Notes: generated by a model from the letters alone, not told the origin. DNA of 64,000 nucleotides from Formosa undariae (GCF_042427615.1 NZ_JBHMEZ010000012.1:802976-866975), one strand, 5' to 3'. Counted from the stretch's first letter, positions 36,992 to 46,081 are shown. Program-made: numbers and translations.

Positions 36992-37444
36992 ATGACTAAA
37001 ATACTCATGGTTTGCCTTGGAAACATCTGTCGATCTCCTTTGGCAGAAGGTATTTTACGCTCTAAATTATCTTACGATGATTTTGTAATAGATTCTGCAG
37101 GAACGGCGAGTTACCATATCGGATCTCATCCGGATAATCGTTCTATAACTGTAGGAAATAAATACGGTATCAATATTTCAAAATTAATGGGACGACAGTT
37201 TTCTGTTAGAGATTTTGAAGATTTTGATATGATCTATGCTATGGATTCTGCGAATTATCGAGATATTTTACATTTAGCGCGTACAGATGAAGACAAGGCT
37301 AAAGTAAAAATGATTTTAAACGAAGTCTATCCCGATCAGAATTACGATGTCCCAGACCCATATCATGGCGGGACTCATGGTTTCGAAAACGTCTACAAAA
37401 TGCTAGATGAAGCTTGCGATGTAATAGTCGAAAAACTAAAATAA
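36992..37444 (+). CDS. Low-molecular-weight protein-tyrosine phosphatase
   Basis: 150 residues. The P-loop VCLGNICRSP holds the nucleophilic Cys and Arg (C-x5-R) near residues 8-14, and the general-acid Asp is in the C-terminal DPYHGG motif. It lies 12 bp downstream of dnaA and 45 bp before an RsmI-like methylase, probably one transcript. Targets unknown. Confidence 0.93.
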   Translation: MTKILMVCLGNICRSPLAEGILRSKLSYDDFVIDSAGTASYHIGSHPDNRSITVGNKYGINISKLMGRQFSVRDFEDFDMIYAMDSANYRDILHLARTDEDKAKVKMILNEVYPDQNYDVPDPYHGGTHGFENVYKMLDEACDVIVEKLK

Positions 37445-37489
37445 CACCTTTCAGTTTCCGATTTTAAAACTGAATACATTTTTATACTT

Positions 37490-38206
37490 ATGAAAACTTC
37501 TTTAGGAAAACTCTATCTTATTCCAACCACTTTAGGCGATAACGAACCTTTAGAAGTATTACCCATTTCGGTAAAAACCATCATTGAAAACACGAAGACC
37601 TTCATTGTTGAAAATGAAAAAACAGCACGACGTTTTATAAAACGCATTTGTCCTGAGACGATACAGTCTGATTTGGAGTTTTTTCATTTAAATAAATTTA
37701 CTTCGGAGAGTGATTTACCTAGCTTCTTAGAACCGTGTTTAAACGGAACGAATGTTGGCTTACTTTCTGAAGCAGGGTGCCCAAGTGTAGCCGATCCGGG
37801 ATCTGATGTTGTAAATATTGCCCATCAGCAAGGCATACAAGTTGTGCCTTTAGTTGGACCTTCTTCCATCCTACTCGCCCTTATGAGTTCTGGAATGAAT
37901 GGTCAAGGCTTTTCTTTTAATGGCTATTTACCTATAGATAAAAGTGAACGTAAACAAGAATTAAAACGTTTAGAACGCTTGTCTTTCGATTATAATCAGT
38001 CACAAATTTTTATTGAAACACCGTATAGAAATAACAAAATGCTTGAAGACATTTGTAGTATTTTAAGTAAAAATACTATGGTGTGCGTGGCGTGCGATAT
38101 TACATTACCAACCGAATTTATTAAAACGAAGCCCGCTTCAGAATGGCTTAAAAACACTGAAGACCTCCATAAGAGGCCTTCAATATTTATTATTCATAAA
38201 AGTTAA
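37490..38206 (+). CDS. RsmI-like SAM-dependent methyltransferase (tetrapyrrole methylase fold)
   Basis: 238 residues. The tetrapyrrole methylase fold is shown by LYLIPTTLGD, GLLSEAGCPSVADPG and VVPLVGPSS. The SEAGxPxxxDPG motif is that of RsmI, which 2'-O-methylates C1402 of 16S rRNA, but this short Bacteroidota group is a side branch without RsmI's extra C-terminal domain, so the exact target is inferred. Confidence 0.82.
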   Translation: MKTSLGKLYLIPTTLGDNEPLEVLPISVKTIIENTKTFIVENEKTARRFIKRICPETIQSDLEFFHLNKFTSESDLPSFLEPCLNGTNVGLLSEAGCPSVADPGSDVVNIAHQQGIQVVPLVGPSSILLALMSSGMNGQGFSFNGYLPIDKSERKQELKRLERLSFDYNQSQIFIETPYRNNKMLEDICSILSKNTMVCVACDITLPTEFIKTKPASEWLKNTEDLHKRPSIFIIHKS

Positions 38207-38209
38207 AAC

Positions 38210-38878
38210 TTAAACTTTTTTAACCTTAGCTTTCTGATTTGGTTTTACAAAAGACGTATCATAACCTGAAAACTTCTTCATGTAATGCGCTACCGATGTC
38301 CCGTAAGCGTCATTAAAACCAACTGCACCATAACTTCTTAAATACTTTTTAACGTTACCTGGCCCAGCTAAATGTGCCGCCGCAAGAATACCAGATTCTG
38401 TTACCACAACTCCATTTATTTTTTTACCTACATAATTTTTAATGTCACGGCGTAAAATCCATTTATTCCGTTCTGTATTCGCTAAGAATGCTTTTTCCTG
38501 TAATTCTGGATTTTTAAGAAACTTAACCGGATTATAAATCCCAATAATTTTTAATGTTTCTTTTCCAAATTGGTATTTTCCTAAATACCCCAGTGTATTC
38601 ACTGTAAAATAATTTCCTCTAGATTCTTTAAAACCTACAGCTTCTTTAAAACCAACATACGTTTTCCCTAAATTAGGAGAAAATGTACTTTCAATATCTG
38701 TGTTTAATGCTTTCGCATGATTACGATCAACACTATCATTAACCGCGTGATAATTTAAGGCTAAGCCTTCCGATAAATTATAGTTCTTGGCTACACTGAT
38801 TTTTTCAGTAGAAAATGAATAAAATGCCAAAGAACATATTGCAAGAATTACGATAACATAACTTCCAATACTTTTCAT
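38210..38878 (-). CDS. Lysozyme-like secreted protein
   Basis: 222 residues with an N-terminal membrane/signal helix (7-22). The core ESRGNYFTVNTLGYLGKYQFG has a Glu placed like the catalytic Glu of lysozyme/transglycosylase folds, followed by helical segments such as SGILAAAHLAGPGNV. A role in peptidoglycan cleavage is inferred. It converges with the RsmI-like gene (3 nt). A TATATTTG element at 38935-38942 precedes it, and mltG lies 224 bp upstream on the same strand. Confidence 0.7.
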   Translation of the reverse strand: MKSIGSYVIVILAICSLAFYSFSTEKISVAKNYNLSEGLALNYHAVNDSVDRNHAKALNTDIESTFSPNLGKTYVGFKEAVGFKESRGNYFTVNTLGYLGKYQFGKETLKIIGIYNPVKFLKNPELQEKAFLANTERNKWILRRDIKNYVGKKINGVVVTESGILAAAHLAGPGNVKKYLRSYGAVGFNDAYGTSVAHYMKKFSGYDTSFVKPNQKAKVKKV

Positions 38879-38934
38879 ATTACGTTTAATTTCTTCAGAT
38901 AGATAAAAACTAGTTACCTGAAAATTTCAGTCGG

Positions 38935-38942
38935 CAAATATA
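38935..38942 (-). promoter_or_regulatory. -7 element (TATATTTG) for the lysozyme-like gene
   Basis: TAnnTTTG match on the minus strand, 56 nt before the ATG. Confidence 0.4.
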
Positions 38943-39102
38943 CAACTTTTTTTATTAATCTGAAAATTAATCAATTAACTAAAATTAGGCCACTATATCA
39001 CTCTAAAAACGTAGACATTAACCGGGTTTTCTGACAAAAAACTCAACTTATCAAGAAAGAAAAATACTACAAAATATTTTTTAAAAACATTAGATATTAC
39101 CC

Positions 39103-40146
39103 CTATTTGGTGATTCCTTGACTATTTAGGTAGTTTTGGTACGCTCTTGCGTTAGCGTTATGCTGACTTAAATTCTTTGCAAAATTATGATACCCTAAAC
39201 GTTTGGCATCTGCAGCGAAATAGTAATACCCATGATCTTCTGCATTTAAAACAGCATTAACAGCTGTAAGGTCTGGCATAGCAATTAATCCTGGAGGCAA
39301 GCCTGCATTTAGGTATGTGTTATACGGAGAAACTATAGATTTGTGTTTATTTAAAACACGTTTTATAACTGTGCCTTGGTATTCTGGCAACTGATAAGCT
39401 GCAAATTTTAAGGTCGGGTCTGCTTGTAATGGCATACCTACCTTTAATCGATTTAAATACACACCTGCAATTCTAGGTTGCTCGTCTGCAGCTTTAGATT
39501 CTTCATGAACAATAGACGCTAAGGTAATCACTTCACTTGGAGACAAACCGATTTCTTTAGCTTTAGCTAGTCTTGAACTATTCCAGAATCTTTTGTATTC
39601 GGTTAGCATGCGATTTCTAAATTCTACTCCTGAAGTATTCCAAAAGAACTCATAACTATTCGGCAAATACATCCCCAACATAGTCGCTTTGTTAAATCCG
39701 TTTTCCTTTATAAATGCAGTATCCTTCATGGCAACTACAAGAGACAAACTATCGGCATCAATCTGCGTAGCAATACGACCTGCTAATTTTTCGATACTTT
39801 CTTGATTATTAAACGCGACTTGAATTGGAAGACTATTTATACGAATAGAGTTAATAATATCGTTATTAGTCATCCCCTTAGTAATGCTAAACTTACCGCC
39901 TTTAATATGAGTTGTATATTGCTTTCGTTCTGCCAAGGCATCAAAGGTTTCAATATCTTTTAAAAGGGGTTTTAATTGTTCACGAACATCTTGATACGTG
40001 GCTCGTGTTGGAATATAAATATATGCGGTTTCATTATTAAAAGCCGTATTTGGTTTAAACATGGCAGAATACACATAGTTTGCGAAAAAAGCTGACACTA
40101 CAAGGCCTATAAGGACAATGGCAATAAGAATTTTTTTAATATACAT
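39103..40146 (-). CDS. mltG: Endolytic peptidoglycan transglycosylase MltG
   Basis: 347 residues with one N-terminal helix (about 6-28) and a YceG-like periplasmic domain. The catalytic Glu is in LASIVHEESK, followed by the conserved QADPTLKFA and SPYNTYLNAGLPPGLI. It cuts nascent glycan strands and limits their length. Its start overlaps the GNAT stop at 40146 by one base, and dapF is just upstream, so all three are co-transcribed. Confidence 0.94.
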   Translation of the reverse strand: MYIKKILIAIVLIGLVVSAFFANYVYSAMFKPNTAFNNETAYIYIPTRATYQDVREQLKPLLKDIETFDALAERKQYTTHIKGGKFSITKGMTNNDIINSIRINSLPIQVAFNNQESIEKLAGRIATQIDADSLSLVVAMKDTAFIKENGFNKATMLGMYLPNSYEFFWNTSGVEFRNRMLTEYKRFWNSSRLAKAKEIGLSPSEVITLASIVHEESKAADEQPRIAGVYLNRLKVGMPLQADPTLKFAAYQLPEYQGTVIKRVLNKHKSIVSPYNTYLNAGLPPGLIAMPDLTAVNAVLNAEDHGYYYFAADAKRLGYHNFAKNLSQHNANARAYQNYLNSQGITK

Positions 40147-40670
40147 TAGCTATTTATTAATTGTAATAGGAATTCGTTTTTATAAACACCTTTGACAAGG
40201 TTCCAATCTTTTTTTAATCCGATGATTTGAAACTCTTGATTTTTAAATAATTTTAGACTGGCTTCATTATCTTCAGAAATATTGCAGTACACCTGATGCA
40301 GTTGAAGTTGATTAAAACAGTAATTAATTAAGAGAGATAACGCTTCGCTACCATAACCTTTAGCTCGTTTGGCTTCGTCGGTAATTAGAATTCCAATGCC
40401 CGCTTTTCTATTTCTAAAATCAAAATCGAAAACATCTATCAATCCAATCACGTTATTCTCATAATCAGAAATAACTAATCGCAGTTGTTTTACCTCATAG
40501 ATATCCAAATGAGAATCGTCTAAATACTGTTTTATTAAATATTTAGAATAGGGTGTTTGCGTATTGCTAAGTTCCCAAATAGACTCATTATTCTCGACTT
40601 CGTGAATAAAATCCAAATCTTCAGGCTCTAAGGCTCTTAAAAAAATATGTTCTCCTTTTAGAGTTACCAT
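40146..40670 (-). CDS. RimJ/RimL-type GNAT acetyltransferase
   Basis: 174 residues. MVTLKGEHIFLRALEPEDL at the start and the acetyl-CoA loop ITDEAKRAKGYGSEAL are the marks of the RimJ/RimL or spermidine acetyltransferase-like group; NISEDNEASLKLFK comes later. It overlaps dapF by 7 bases and mltG by 1. Substrate unknown. Confidence 0.88.
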   Translation of the reverse strand: MVTLKGEHIFLRALEPEDLDFIHEVENNESIWELSNTQTPYSKYLIKQYLDDSHLDIYEVKQLRLVISDYENNVIGLIDVFDFDFRNRKAGIGILITDEAKRAKGYGSEALSLLINYCFNQLQLHQVYCNISEDNEASLKLFKNQEFQIIGLKKDWNLVKGVYKNEFLLQLINS

Positions 40671-41443
40671 TCAATTTCTCCTTTAAAGACTTGCTTTGCA
40701 GGACCAATTAACCAGACATCTTTATAACCGTCTTCCGTTTTTGTAAACGATACTTTTAACTCTCCGCCTTGAACTTTTAAATGCACTGTACTATCTGGAG
40801 TTTCTCCCAAATAATTCATCGCTATCGCAACGGCTGTTACACCTGTCCCGCAAGATAAAGTCTCATCCTCCACGCCTCTTTCGTAGGTTCTTACTTCGAA
40901 TTGGTTGCTCGATAATTTCTTTACAAAATTTACATTTGTTCCTTCCTTATAGTAAGGCGTACCATTTCTAATTGTGCTTCCTAATAATTTTATGTCGAAA
41001 GTTTCAATATGATCCTCAAATTGAACATGATGCGGAGATCCCGTATTTAAAAACACATAAGATTCATGATCTTCCACATTGGTAACATCTTGCATTTGCA
41101 ATTGCACCAAGTCCCCTTCAAAAACCACATGATGCATCCCATCTATAGCTTCAAAAGATCCTTTTTTATTTATTATATTTAAATCCTTCGCGAATTGAGA
41201 TAAGCATCGTCCGCCATTTCCGCACATGGTACTTTCGTTTCCATCGGCATTGTAATACACCATTGTGAAATCGACCTCCGGGTGCTTTTCTAATAAGATT
41301 AAACCATCGGCACCAATTCCAAATCGTCTATCGCATAAACGGTTAATAAGTGCTATATCTGTTTTGTCGAATGTATTCTGACGATTATCTATCATCACAA
41401 AATCATTCCCTGTTCCTTGATATTTATAAAATGTATGTGTCAT
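40664..41443 (-). CDS. dapF: Diaminopimelate epimerase
   Basis: 259 residues from ATG at 41443; a TTG at 41455 is possible, but it lies inside the -7 element. The two active-site Cys residues are in MCGNGGRC and LSCGTGVTA. It converts LL- to meso-diaminopimelate for lysine and cell wall. It leads an operon with a GNAT and mltG, linking precursor supply with wall remodelling. Confidence 0.94.
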   Translation of the reverse strand: MTHTFYKYQGTGNDFVMIDNRQNTFDKTDIALINRLCDRRFGIGADGLILLEKHPEVDFTMVYYNADGNESTMCGNGGRCLSQFAKDLNIINKKGSFEAIDGMHHVVFEGDLVQLQMQDVTNVEDHESYVFLNTGSPHHVQFEDHIETFDIKLLGSTIRNGTPYYKEGTNVNFVKKLSSNQFEVRTYERGVEDETLSCGTGVTAVAIAMNYLGETPDSTVHLKVQGGELKVSFTKTEDGYKDVWLIGPAKQVFKGEIEW

Positions 41444-41452
41444 AATTATCGA

Positions 41453-41460
41453 CAAATATA
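41453..41460 (-). promoter_or_regulatory. -7 element (TATATTTG) close to the dapF start
   Basis: TAnnTTTG match ending 9 nt before the ATG at 41443, leaving a leader of only a few bases. Confidence 0.5.
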
Positions 41461-41592
41461 GGAATATTTAGCAATTCTTTCGAGTGTTAAAATCTCTTTA
41501 ATGCTAAGTTAAATAGCGTTAAACTATTCTGAACAAAGCAATAAAGAGGTAATTTTAAAAATTATTTTTTATTAACCTAAATTACATTACAC

Positions 41593-42999
41593 ATGAAAAA
41601 AATATTGACTCTAGTCTTCGTTTCTGCTTTAGGTGGTATGTTAACTCTTGGAACATATAAAATGTTTCTAGAAAACAATGACGCATTAGTTATCACAAAA
41701 ACAGAATCTACTCCAACCAATTTTATACCTACATCTCATATTTCTAACCTGAACGCTGTAAACTATGCTCCCGATTTTACGATGGCAGCAGAAAACACGG
41801 TGCATAGTGTAGTGCATGTAAAAAACACATCTATTGTATCTGGGCAAATGACGTATAAAGATTTATTCTACGGACGATCTTCTGCTCGACCACAAGTAGG
41901 TACGGGTTCTGGGGTAATTATTTCACCCGATGGTTACATTATAACCAACAATCACGTTATTAATAATTCTCAAGAATTAACAGTTACTTTAAATGACAAT
42001 AGAGAATATGATGCTAAAATTATTGGTAGCGATGATAAAACAGATATCGCTTTATTAAAAATTGAAACCGATGAAGATTTACCATATACGACCTTTGGGG
42101 ATAGCGACCAAGCAAAACTTGGTGAATGGGTTCTTGCTGTTGGAAATCCGTTTAACCTAACATCTACCGTTACTGCAGGTATTATTAGTGCAAAATCTAG
42201 AGATTTAACAGGACAGAGTAATCAGTCTTTTATTCAAACCGATGCCGCTGTTAATCCAGGAAATTCAGGAGGAGCTTTAGTGAACACAAATGGTGACTTA
42301 ATAGGAATTAACACCGCTATATCCTCCCAAACAGGTTCTTATATAGGATATTCTTTCGCTGTACCTAGTAATATTGCCAGAAAAGTAATTGAAGATATTA
42401 TGGAGTACGGAAATGTACAAAATGGTATTCTAGGTGTCACCGGTGGTGCTTTGAATAATTCGTTTGCTGAAAAATTAAATATTGCAGATACCGAAGGGTT
42501 TTACGTAGATAACGTTGAAGACGGTTCTGGTGCAGAAGTTGCAGGTATACAACAAGGCGATATTATAAAGAAAATAGACCATGTTAAGATTACAAAATTC
42601 GCAGATTTAAGAGGGCATTTAAATACAAAACGTCCAGACGATGTGGTTAACATTACAATATTAAGAGATGGAGATTTAAAAACACTCCCTGTGACGTTAA
42701 TTAAAAATCAAACGTTCACCATGCCTTTAGTTGGGGTTATTAAAAACACGGAAAAAAAGGACTTGAAAAAATTCGATTTAGATAATGGAGTTAAGATTGT
42801 AAGATTAAATAATGAATATGCTCAATATTGGAAACAAAACGGTATTATGGAAGGTACTATTATTACGGCCATAAACGCTCAGAAAGTCAACTCTATTGAA
42901 GATGTTCAGAATATCTTAAAAGCTAAATCACCTAATGAACCGTTACAAATCGAAATGATTAATGCTAGAGGAGAAAAAGAGCGTTACAATTTTAGATAA
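41593..42999 (+). CDS. DegP/HtrA-family periplasmic serine protease
   Basis: 468 residues. An N-terminal signal or anchor helix precedes a trypsin-like domain with the triad H121 (TNNHVIN), D151 (DKTDIALL) and S225 (GNSGGAL), then a PDZ domain (about 275-365) and a second, weaker PDZ-like region to the end. It degrades or refolds damaged envelope proteins. It is divergent from dapF and followed by its own terminator. Confidence 0.94.
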   Translation: MKKILTLVFVSALGGMLTLGTYKMFLENNDALVITKTESTPTNFIPTSHISNLNAVNYAPDFTMAAENTVHSVVHVKNTSIVSGQMTYKDLFYGRSSARPQVGTGSGVIISPDGYIITNNHVINNSQELTVTLNDNREYDAKIIGSDDKTDIALLKIETDEDLPYTTFGDSDQAKLGEWVLAVGNPFNLTSTVTAGIISAKSRDLTGQSNQSFIQTDAAVNPGNSGGALVNTNGDLIGINTAISSQTGSYIGYSFAVPSNIARKVIEDIMEYGNVQNGILGVTGGALNNSFAEKLNIADTEGFYVDNVEDGSGAEVAGIQQGDIIKKIDHVKITKFADLRGHLNTKRPDDVVNITILRDGDLKTLPVTLIKNQTFTMPLVGVIKNTEKKDLKKFDLDNGVKIVRLNNEYAQYWKQNGIMEGTIITAINAQKVNSIEDVQNILKAKSPNEPLQIEMINARGEKERYNFR

Positions 43000-43027
43000 A
43001 ATATAAACGACTTTAAATCGTTTTAAT

Positions 43028-43058
43028 AAAGCCCTTCAATACTTTTGAAGGGTTTTAT
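43028..43058 (+). terminator. Intrinsic terminator after degP
   Basis: Stem CCCTTCAA / TTGAAGGG with A/T flanks and a T-rich tail, about 30 nt past the degP stop. Confidence 0.85.
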
Positions 43059-43062
43059 TTTT

Positions 43063-43302
43063 ACATAACTATAATTACGTACTTATGCCTAGCTATATAA
43101 TAAGGTATTCCGTCTCTAGTATTTTCGATAGTAAAGACACGATTAGAAGTTCTTTAAAAAAAAATTGATTTTATATATCGATATGCCGAGGAGTATAGAT
43201 ATAGTCATCAAGCAGTTAGACTTACCAAATAAATTTATAAGCTAAAAGTCTTTAGTTATTATCAATAATAATCATCCAAAAGTCAATTTACAACGTATAT
43301 AT
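43063..43302 (+). other. Gene-free stretch between two terminators
   Basis: 240 bp with no ORF I would defend, bounded by the degP terminator and a second perfect terminator at 43303-43331. I could not place translated fragments in any family. Confidence 0.4.
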
Positions 43303-43331
43303 AAAACCTCACTCATGTGAGGTTTTTTGTT
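43303..43331 (+). terminator. Orphan intrinsic terminator
   Basis: Perfect 10-bp stem AAAACCTCAC / GTGAGGTTTT with a TCAT loop and a T run. No gene precedes it on the plus strand after degP's own terminator. Confidence 0.8.
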
Positions 43332-43405
43332 AATTAAAATATCTAACTTAGACATTATTTTTTAATTTCGCCACAATCTTAAAAAACTCAAATACGATTT
43401 CCATA

Positions 43406-44032
43406 ATGAATGTAATAAAAACGTTAACTACCACTCTATTTGCTTGCCTTCTTACTGTATCATTAGTTGCTCAAACAACACCAGATACAGACACTGAAGA
43501 AGAAAACAAATTATCTTTAAATGAAGGAACTCTAGATAATCAATTTGAATATGTTATTCAAAAATCTAACAACTATCAAAATTATAAAGTAGTAAAAAAA
43601 GAATGGTTACAAACATTAAAATCTCACACCTTAGATTCATTAAAAGCGATTCGAATAGATTTGGTAGAAACCCAAACTAAAGTAGACTCACAAGCTAGTG
43701 AAATAGGGACTCTAAAAACAGATCTAGGAGAAACTCAAAATACGTTAGATCTTACAAATAAAGAAAAGGATAGCATGCAATTTTTAGGCATGCAGCTTAG
43801 TAAAACAACTTATAATACTTTTATTTGGTCTATAATAGCTGCATTATTAGTGTTTCTGTTATTCTTTATCTATAAATTTAAGAACAGTAATTCTACAACT
43901 AAAGAAGCAAAACGTATGCTTGCTGAAATAGAAGAAGAATTCGACGAACACCGTAAGACTGCTTTAGAGCGTGAGCAAAAAGTACGCAGACAATTACAAG
44001 ACGAGTTAAATAAACACAAATCAAATTCTTAA
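43406..44032 (+). CDS. Single-pass membrane coiled-coil protein, hypothetical
   Basis: 208 residues: signal peptide (about 1-22, ending LVAQ), an extracytoplasmic part with heptad-like repeats near 65-120, one membrane helix near 139-161 and a charged cytoplasmic helix to the end (EEFDEHRKTALEREQK). In flavobacterial genomes such proteins next to trmD are sometimes labelled tRNA methyltransferase; nothing here supports that enzyme activity. It has its own terminator and lies 143 bp before trmD. Confidence 0.65.
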   Translation: MNVIKTLTTTLFACLLTVSLVAQTTPDTDTEEENKLSLNEGTLDNQFEYVIQKSNNYQNYKVVKKEWLQTLKSHTLDSLKAIRIDLVETQTKVDSQASEIGTLKTDLGETQNTLDLTNKEKDSMQFLGMQLSKTTYNTFIWSIIAALLVFLLFFIYKFKNSNSTTKEAKRMLAEIEEEFDEHRKTALEREQKVRRQLQDELNKHKSNS

Positions 44033-44064
44033 AAAAAATAAGAATTGAAACCTATAATAAAACC

Positions 44065-44094
44065 AAGTCCATGCAATCTGTATGGACTTTTTTA
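44065..44094 (+). terminator. Intrinsic terminator
   Basis: Stem AAGTCCAT / ATGGACTT, 9-nt loop, T run; 32 nt past the coiled-coil gene. Confidence 0.8.
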
Positions 44095-44175
44095 ATTCCT
44101 TATTTTGCTAGATAAATAACTTCGGATTTTAATTCGATTCTTCGCATCTTTGCAAAAGTTATTTAAAACAAAGCC

Positions 44176-44853
44176 ATGCGCATAGATATTATAACCGTTT
44201 TACCAGAATTACTTAAAAGCCCGTTTGAAGCTTCAATTTTAAAACGTGCTATAGATGCTAATTTAGTTGAAGTTCACTTTCATAATTTAAGAACATATAC
44301 CACGGATAATTATAAAACGATAGACGACTATCAGTTTGGTGGAGGCGCAGGTATGGTGATGTTAATAGAGCCTATCGATAAATGCATTACCAAATTAAAG
44401 TCTGAACGTGATTACGACGAGGTTATCTATATGACACCGGATGGTGAAACCTTAAAACAAGGTATAGCTAACACTTTATCCTTAAAAGAAAACATTATTA
44501 TTCTTTGCGGACATTATAAAGGTGTGGACCAACGCGTACGCGATTTATTTATCACTAAGGAAATTTCTATAGGTGATTATGTATTATCTGGAGGCGAATT
44601 AGGAGCTGCCGTGTTATGTGATTCTATTATAAGGCTAATTCCTGGTGTTTTGGGAAATGAAACTTCGGCACTTACAGATTCTTTTCAAGACGATTTATTG
44701 GCACCACCAATTTATACACGACCAAGAGAATACAAAGGATTAAAAGTACCTGAAATACTATTTAGCGGAAATTTTCCAGAAATAGAAAAATGGCGTGAAG
44801 ATCAAGCCTTTGAACACACCAAGAAACGCAGACCAGACCTATTAAAAGATTAA
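44176..44853 (+). CDS. trmD: tRNA (guanine-N1)-methyltransferase
   Basis: 225 residues. It methylates G37 of tRNAs with SAM bound in a trefoil knot; knot motifs are LCGHYKGVDQR and ISIGDYVLSGGELGA. The start MRIDIITVLPELL is canonical. rplS lies 124 bp downstream but has its own strong promoter. Confidence 0.95.
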   Translation: MRIDIITVLPELLKSPFEASILKRAIDANLVEVHFHNLRTYTTDNYKTIDDYQFGGGAGMVMLIEPIDKCITKLKSERDYDEVIYMTPDGETLKQGIANTLSLKENIIILCGHYKGVDQRVRDLFITKEISIGDYVLSGGELGAAVLCDSIIRLIPGVLGNETSALTDSFQDDLLAPPIYTRPREYKGLKVPEILFSGNFPEIEKWREDQAFEHTKKRRPDLLKD

Positions 44854-44872
44854 ATTTTTATTTCCCTTAAGG

Positions 44873-44902
44873 TTGTAAGTAACAAATAAATCACTACTTT
44901 TG
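44873..44902 (+). promoter_or_regulatory. rplS promoter (TTG-N19-TACTTTTG)
   Basis: TTG at 44873-44875 and TACTTTTG at 44895-44902 are separated by exactly 19 nt, a textbook Bacteroidota promoter. Transcription should start near 44908, leaving a leader of about 70 nt before rplS. Confidence 0.8.
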
Positions 44903-44977
44903 CACCCAATTTCGAACCAACCTCTGGCGAAAATCGTGAATGTTGCTTTGGATTAACTATTATAAAAAAATAAAGAT

Positions 44978-45331
44978 ATGGAATCTTTAATAAAATTTGT
45001 ACAAGACGAATTTGTTACAAAAAAAGAATTCCCAGCATTCGGAGCTGGAGACACAATTACTGTGTACTACGAAATTAGAGAAGGTGAAAAAGTACGTACT
45101 CAGTTTTTTAGAGGTGTAGTGATTCAAAAAAGAGGTTCAGGTGCTTCTGAAACATTTACTATCAGAAAAATGTCTGGTACTGTAGGTGTAGAACGTATCT
45201 TCCCTGTTAACATGCCTGCTTTACAAAAAGTAGAAATAAACAAAAAAGGTAAAGTACGTAGAGCTCGTATTTTCTACTTTAGAGGTCTTACTGGTAAAAA
45301 AGCAAGAATTAAAGAAAGAAGAAACAAATAG
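44978..45331 (+). CDS. rplS: 50S ribosomal protein bL19
   Basis: 117 residues. The family pattern is clear: FGAGDTITVYYEI, RTQFFRGVVIQKRGSG, ERIFPVNMP and a basic tail RRARIFYFRGLTGKKARIKE. It sits at the 30S-50S interface. It is transcribed from its own promoter with a roughly 70-nt leader and ends in a strong terminator, so it is monocistronic. Confidence 0.96.
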   Translation: MESLIKFVQDEFVTKKEFPAFGAGDTITVYYEIREGEKVRTQFFRGVVIQKRGSGASETFTIRKMSGTVGVERIFPVNMPALQKVEINKKGKVRRARIFYFRGLTGKKARIKERRNK

Positions 45332-45350
45332 TTTTCCGCTTATCATACTA

Positions 45351-45385
45351 AAAAGTCTCAACATTTATTGTTGGGACTTTTTTTA
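45351..45385 (+). terminator. Intrinsic terminator after rplS
   Basis: 12-bp stem AAAAGTCTCAAC / GTTGGGACTTTT with one wobble pair, 7-nt loop and T run. Confidence 0.88.
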
Positions 45386-45883
45386 TGAACAAAAGTTAAT
45401 AAGTCCAGTTTATAAGTTGTTGATATCTAAAATGTTAAAATACATTGAAAAACTAGAAATATTTCTTATCTTTAGTAAACAATTAATACTCTAGTTTAAT
45501 TAAAGTATTATACGTTCTTTTAAAATTGTTTTTTTAGATTTTATAACGCATGAAATTGCTTTATAAATCATGATGTTTTAAAAAGTAATATTGCTAGACA
45601 AGATTAACTATTAAAACTGAAAGTTTTCAAAAATGTCCTAATAACGAAAGTTAAATCAAGGATTGAAAACAATGTTTATACTGTATTTGTATTCATATAA
45701 ATGGTAGTAAAAGCATAAAGAAAAACAATTACATCGAAACATTTCGTAGCTAGTAAATACATTTTGAACGTTACAATATGAATGTTTCATTTTTGAAATA
45801 GTTCAATTTAATGAAAACAAGTAAGATTTAATTCCGAACGTAATTAGTCCAAAGACTAGTAAATTTAAAATGCTATTTCAGAG
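45386..45883 (+). other. Gene-free region, possible noncoding transcript
   Basis: About 500 bp with no ORF, ending in a very strong plus-strand terminator that belongs to no visible gene. It holds small hairpins (CGAAA/TTTCG near 45735, TAGTC/GACTA at 45845-45858). A structured RNA is possible; a decayed gene is the alternative. Confidence 0.35.
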
Positions 45884-45932
45884 AAAGCCATATCAAAATA
45901 GTCTAACTATACTGATATGGCTTTTATTTTGT
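45884..45932 (+). terminator. Orphan intrinsic terminator, 12-bp stem
   Basis: Perfect stem AAAGCCATATCA (45884-45895) / TGATATGGCTTT (45913-45924), an inner ATAGT/ACTAT pairing in the loop, then TTTTATTTTGT. Confidence 0.85.
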
Positions 45933-46081
45933 CTTAATTTTAGTTTGTTTTAAGATCAGAAAGTTAAGAATAGTACACTCACCTAAACTAGCTAGCTAAA
46001 AGCAGGTCTTCGATTATATAAATATCGATCCCACTAGTACTAGTTATAAAGTCCATTTAAGACCATAGCTAATGGTTATGA

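Noticed and set aside
43406..44032. Labelling the coiled-coil protein as tRNA methyltransferase
   Set aside because: It has a signal peptide, one membrane helix and no SAM-binding or knot motif; the name would only come from its neighbour trmD.
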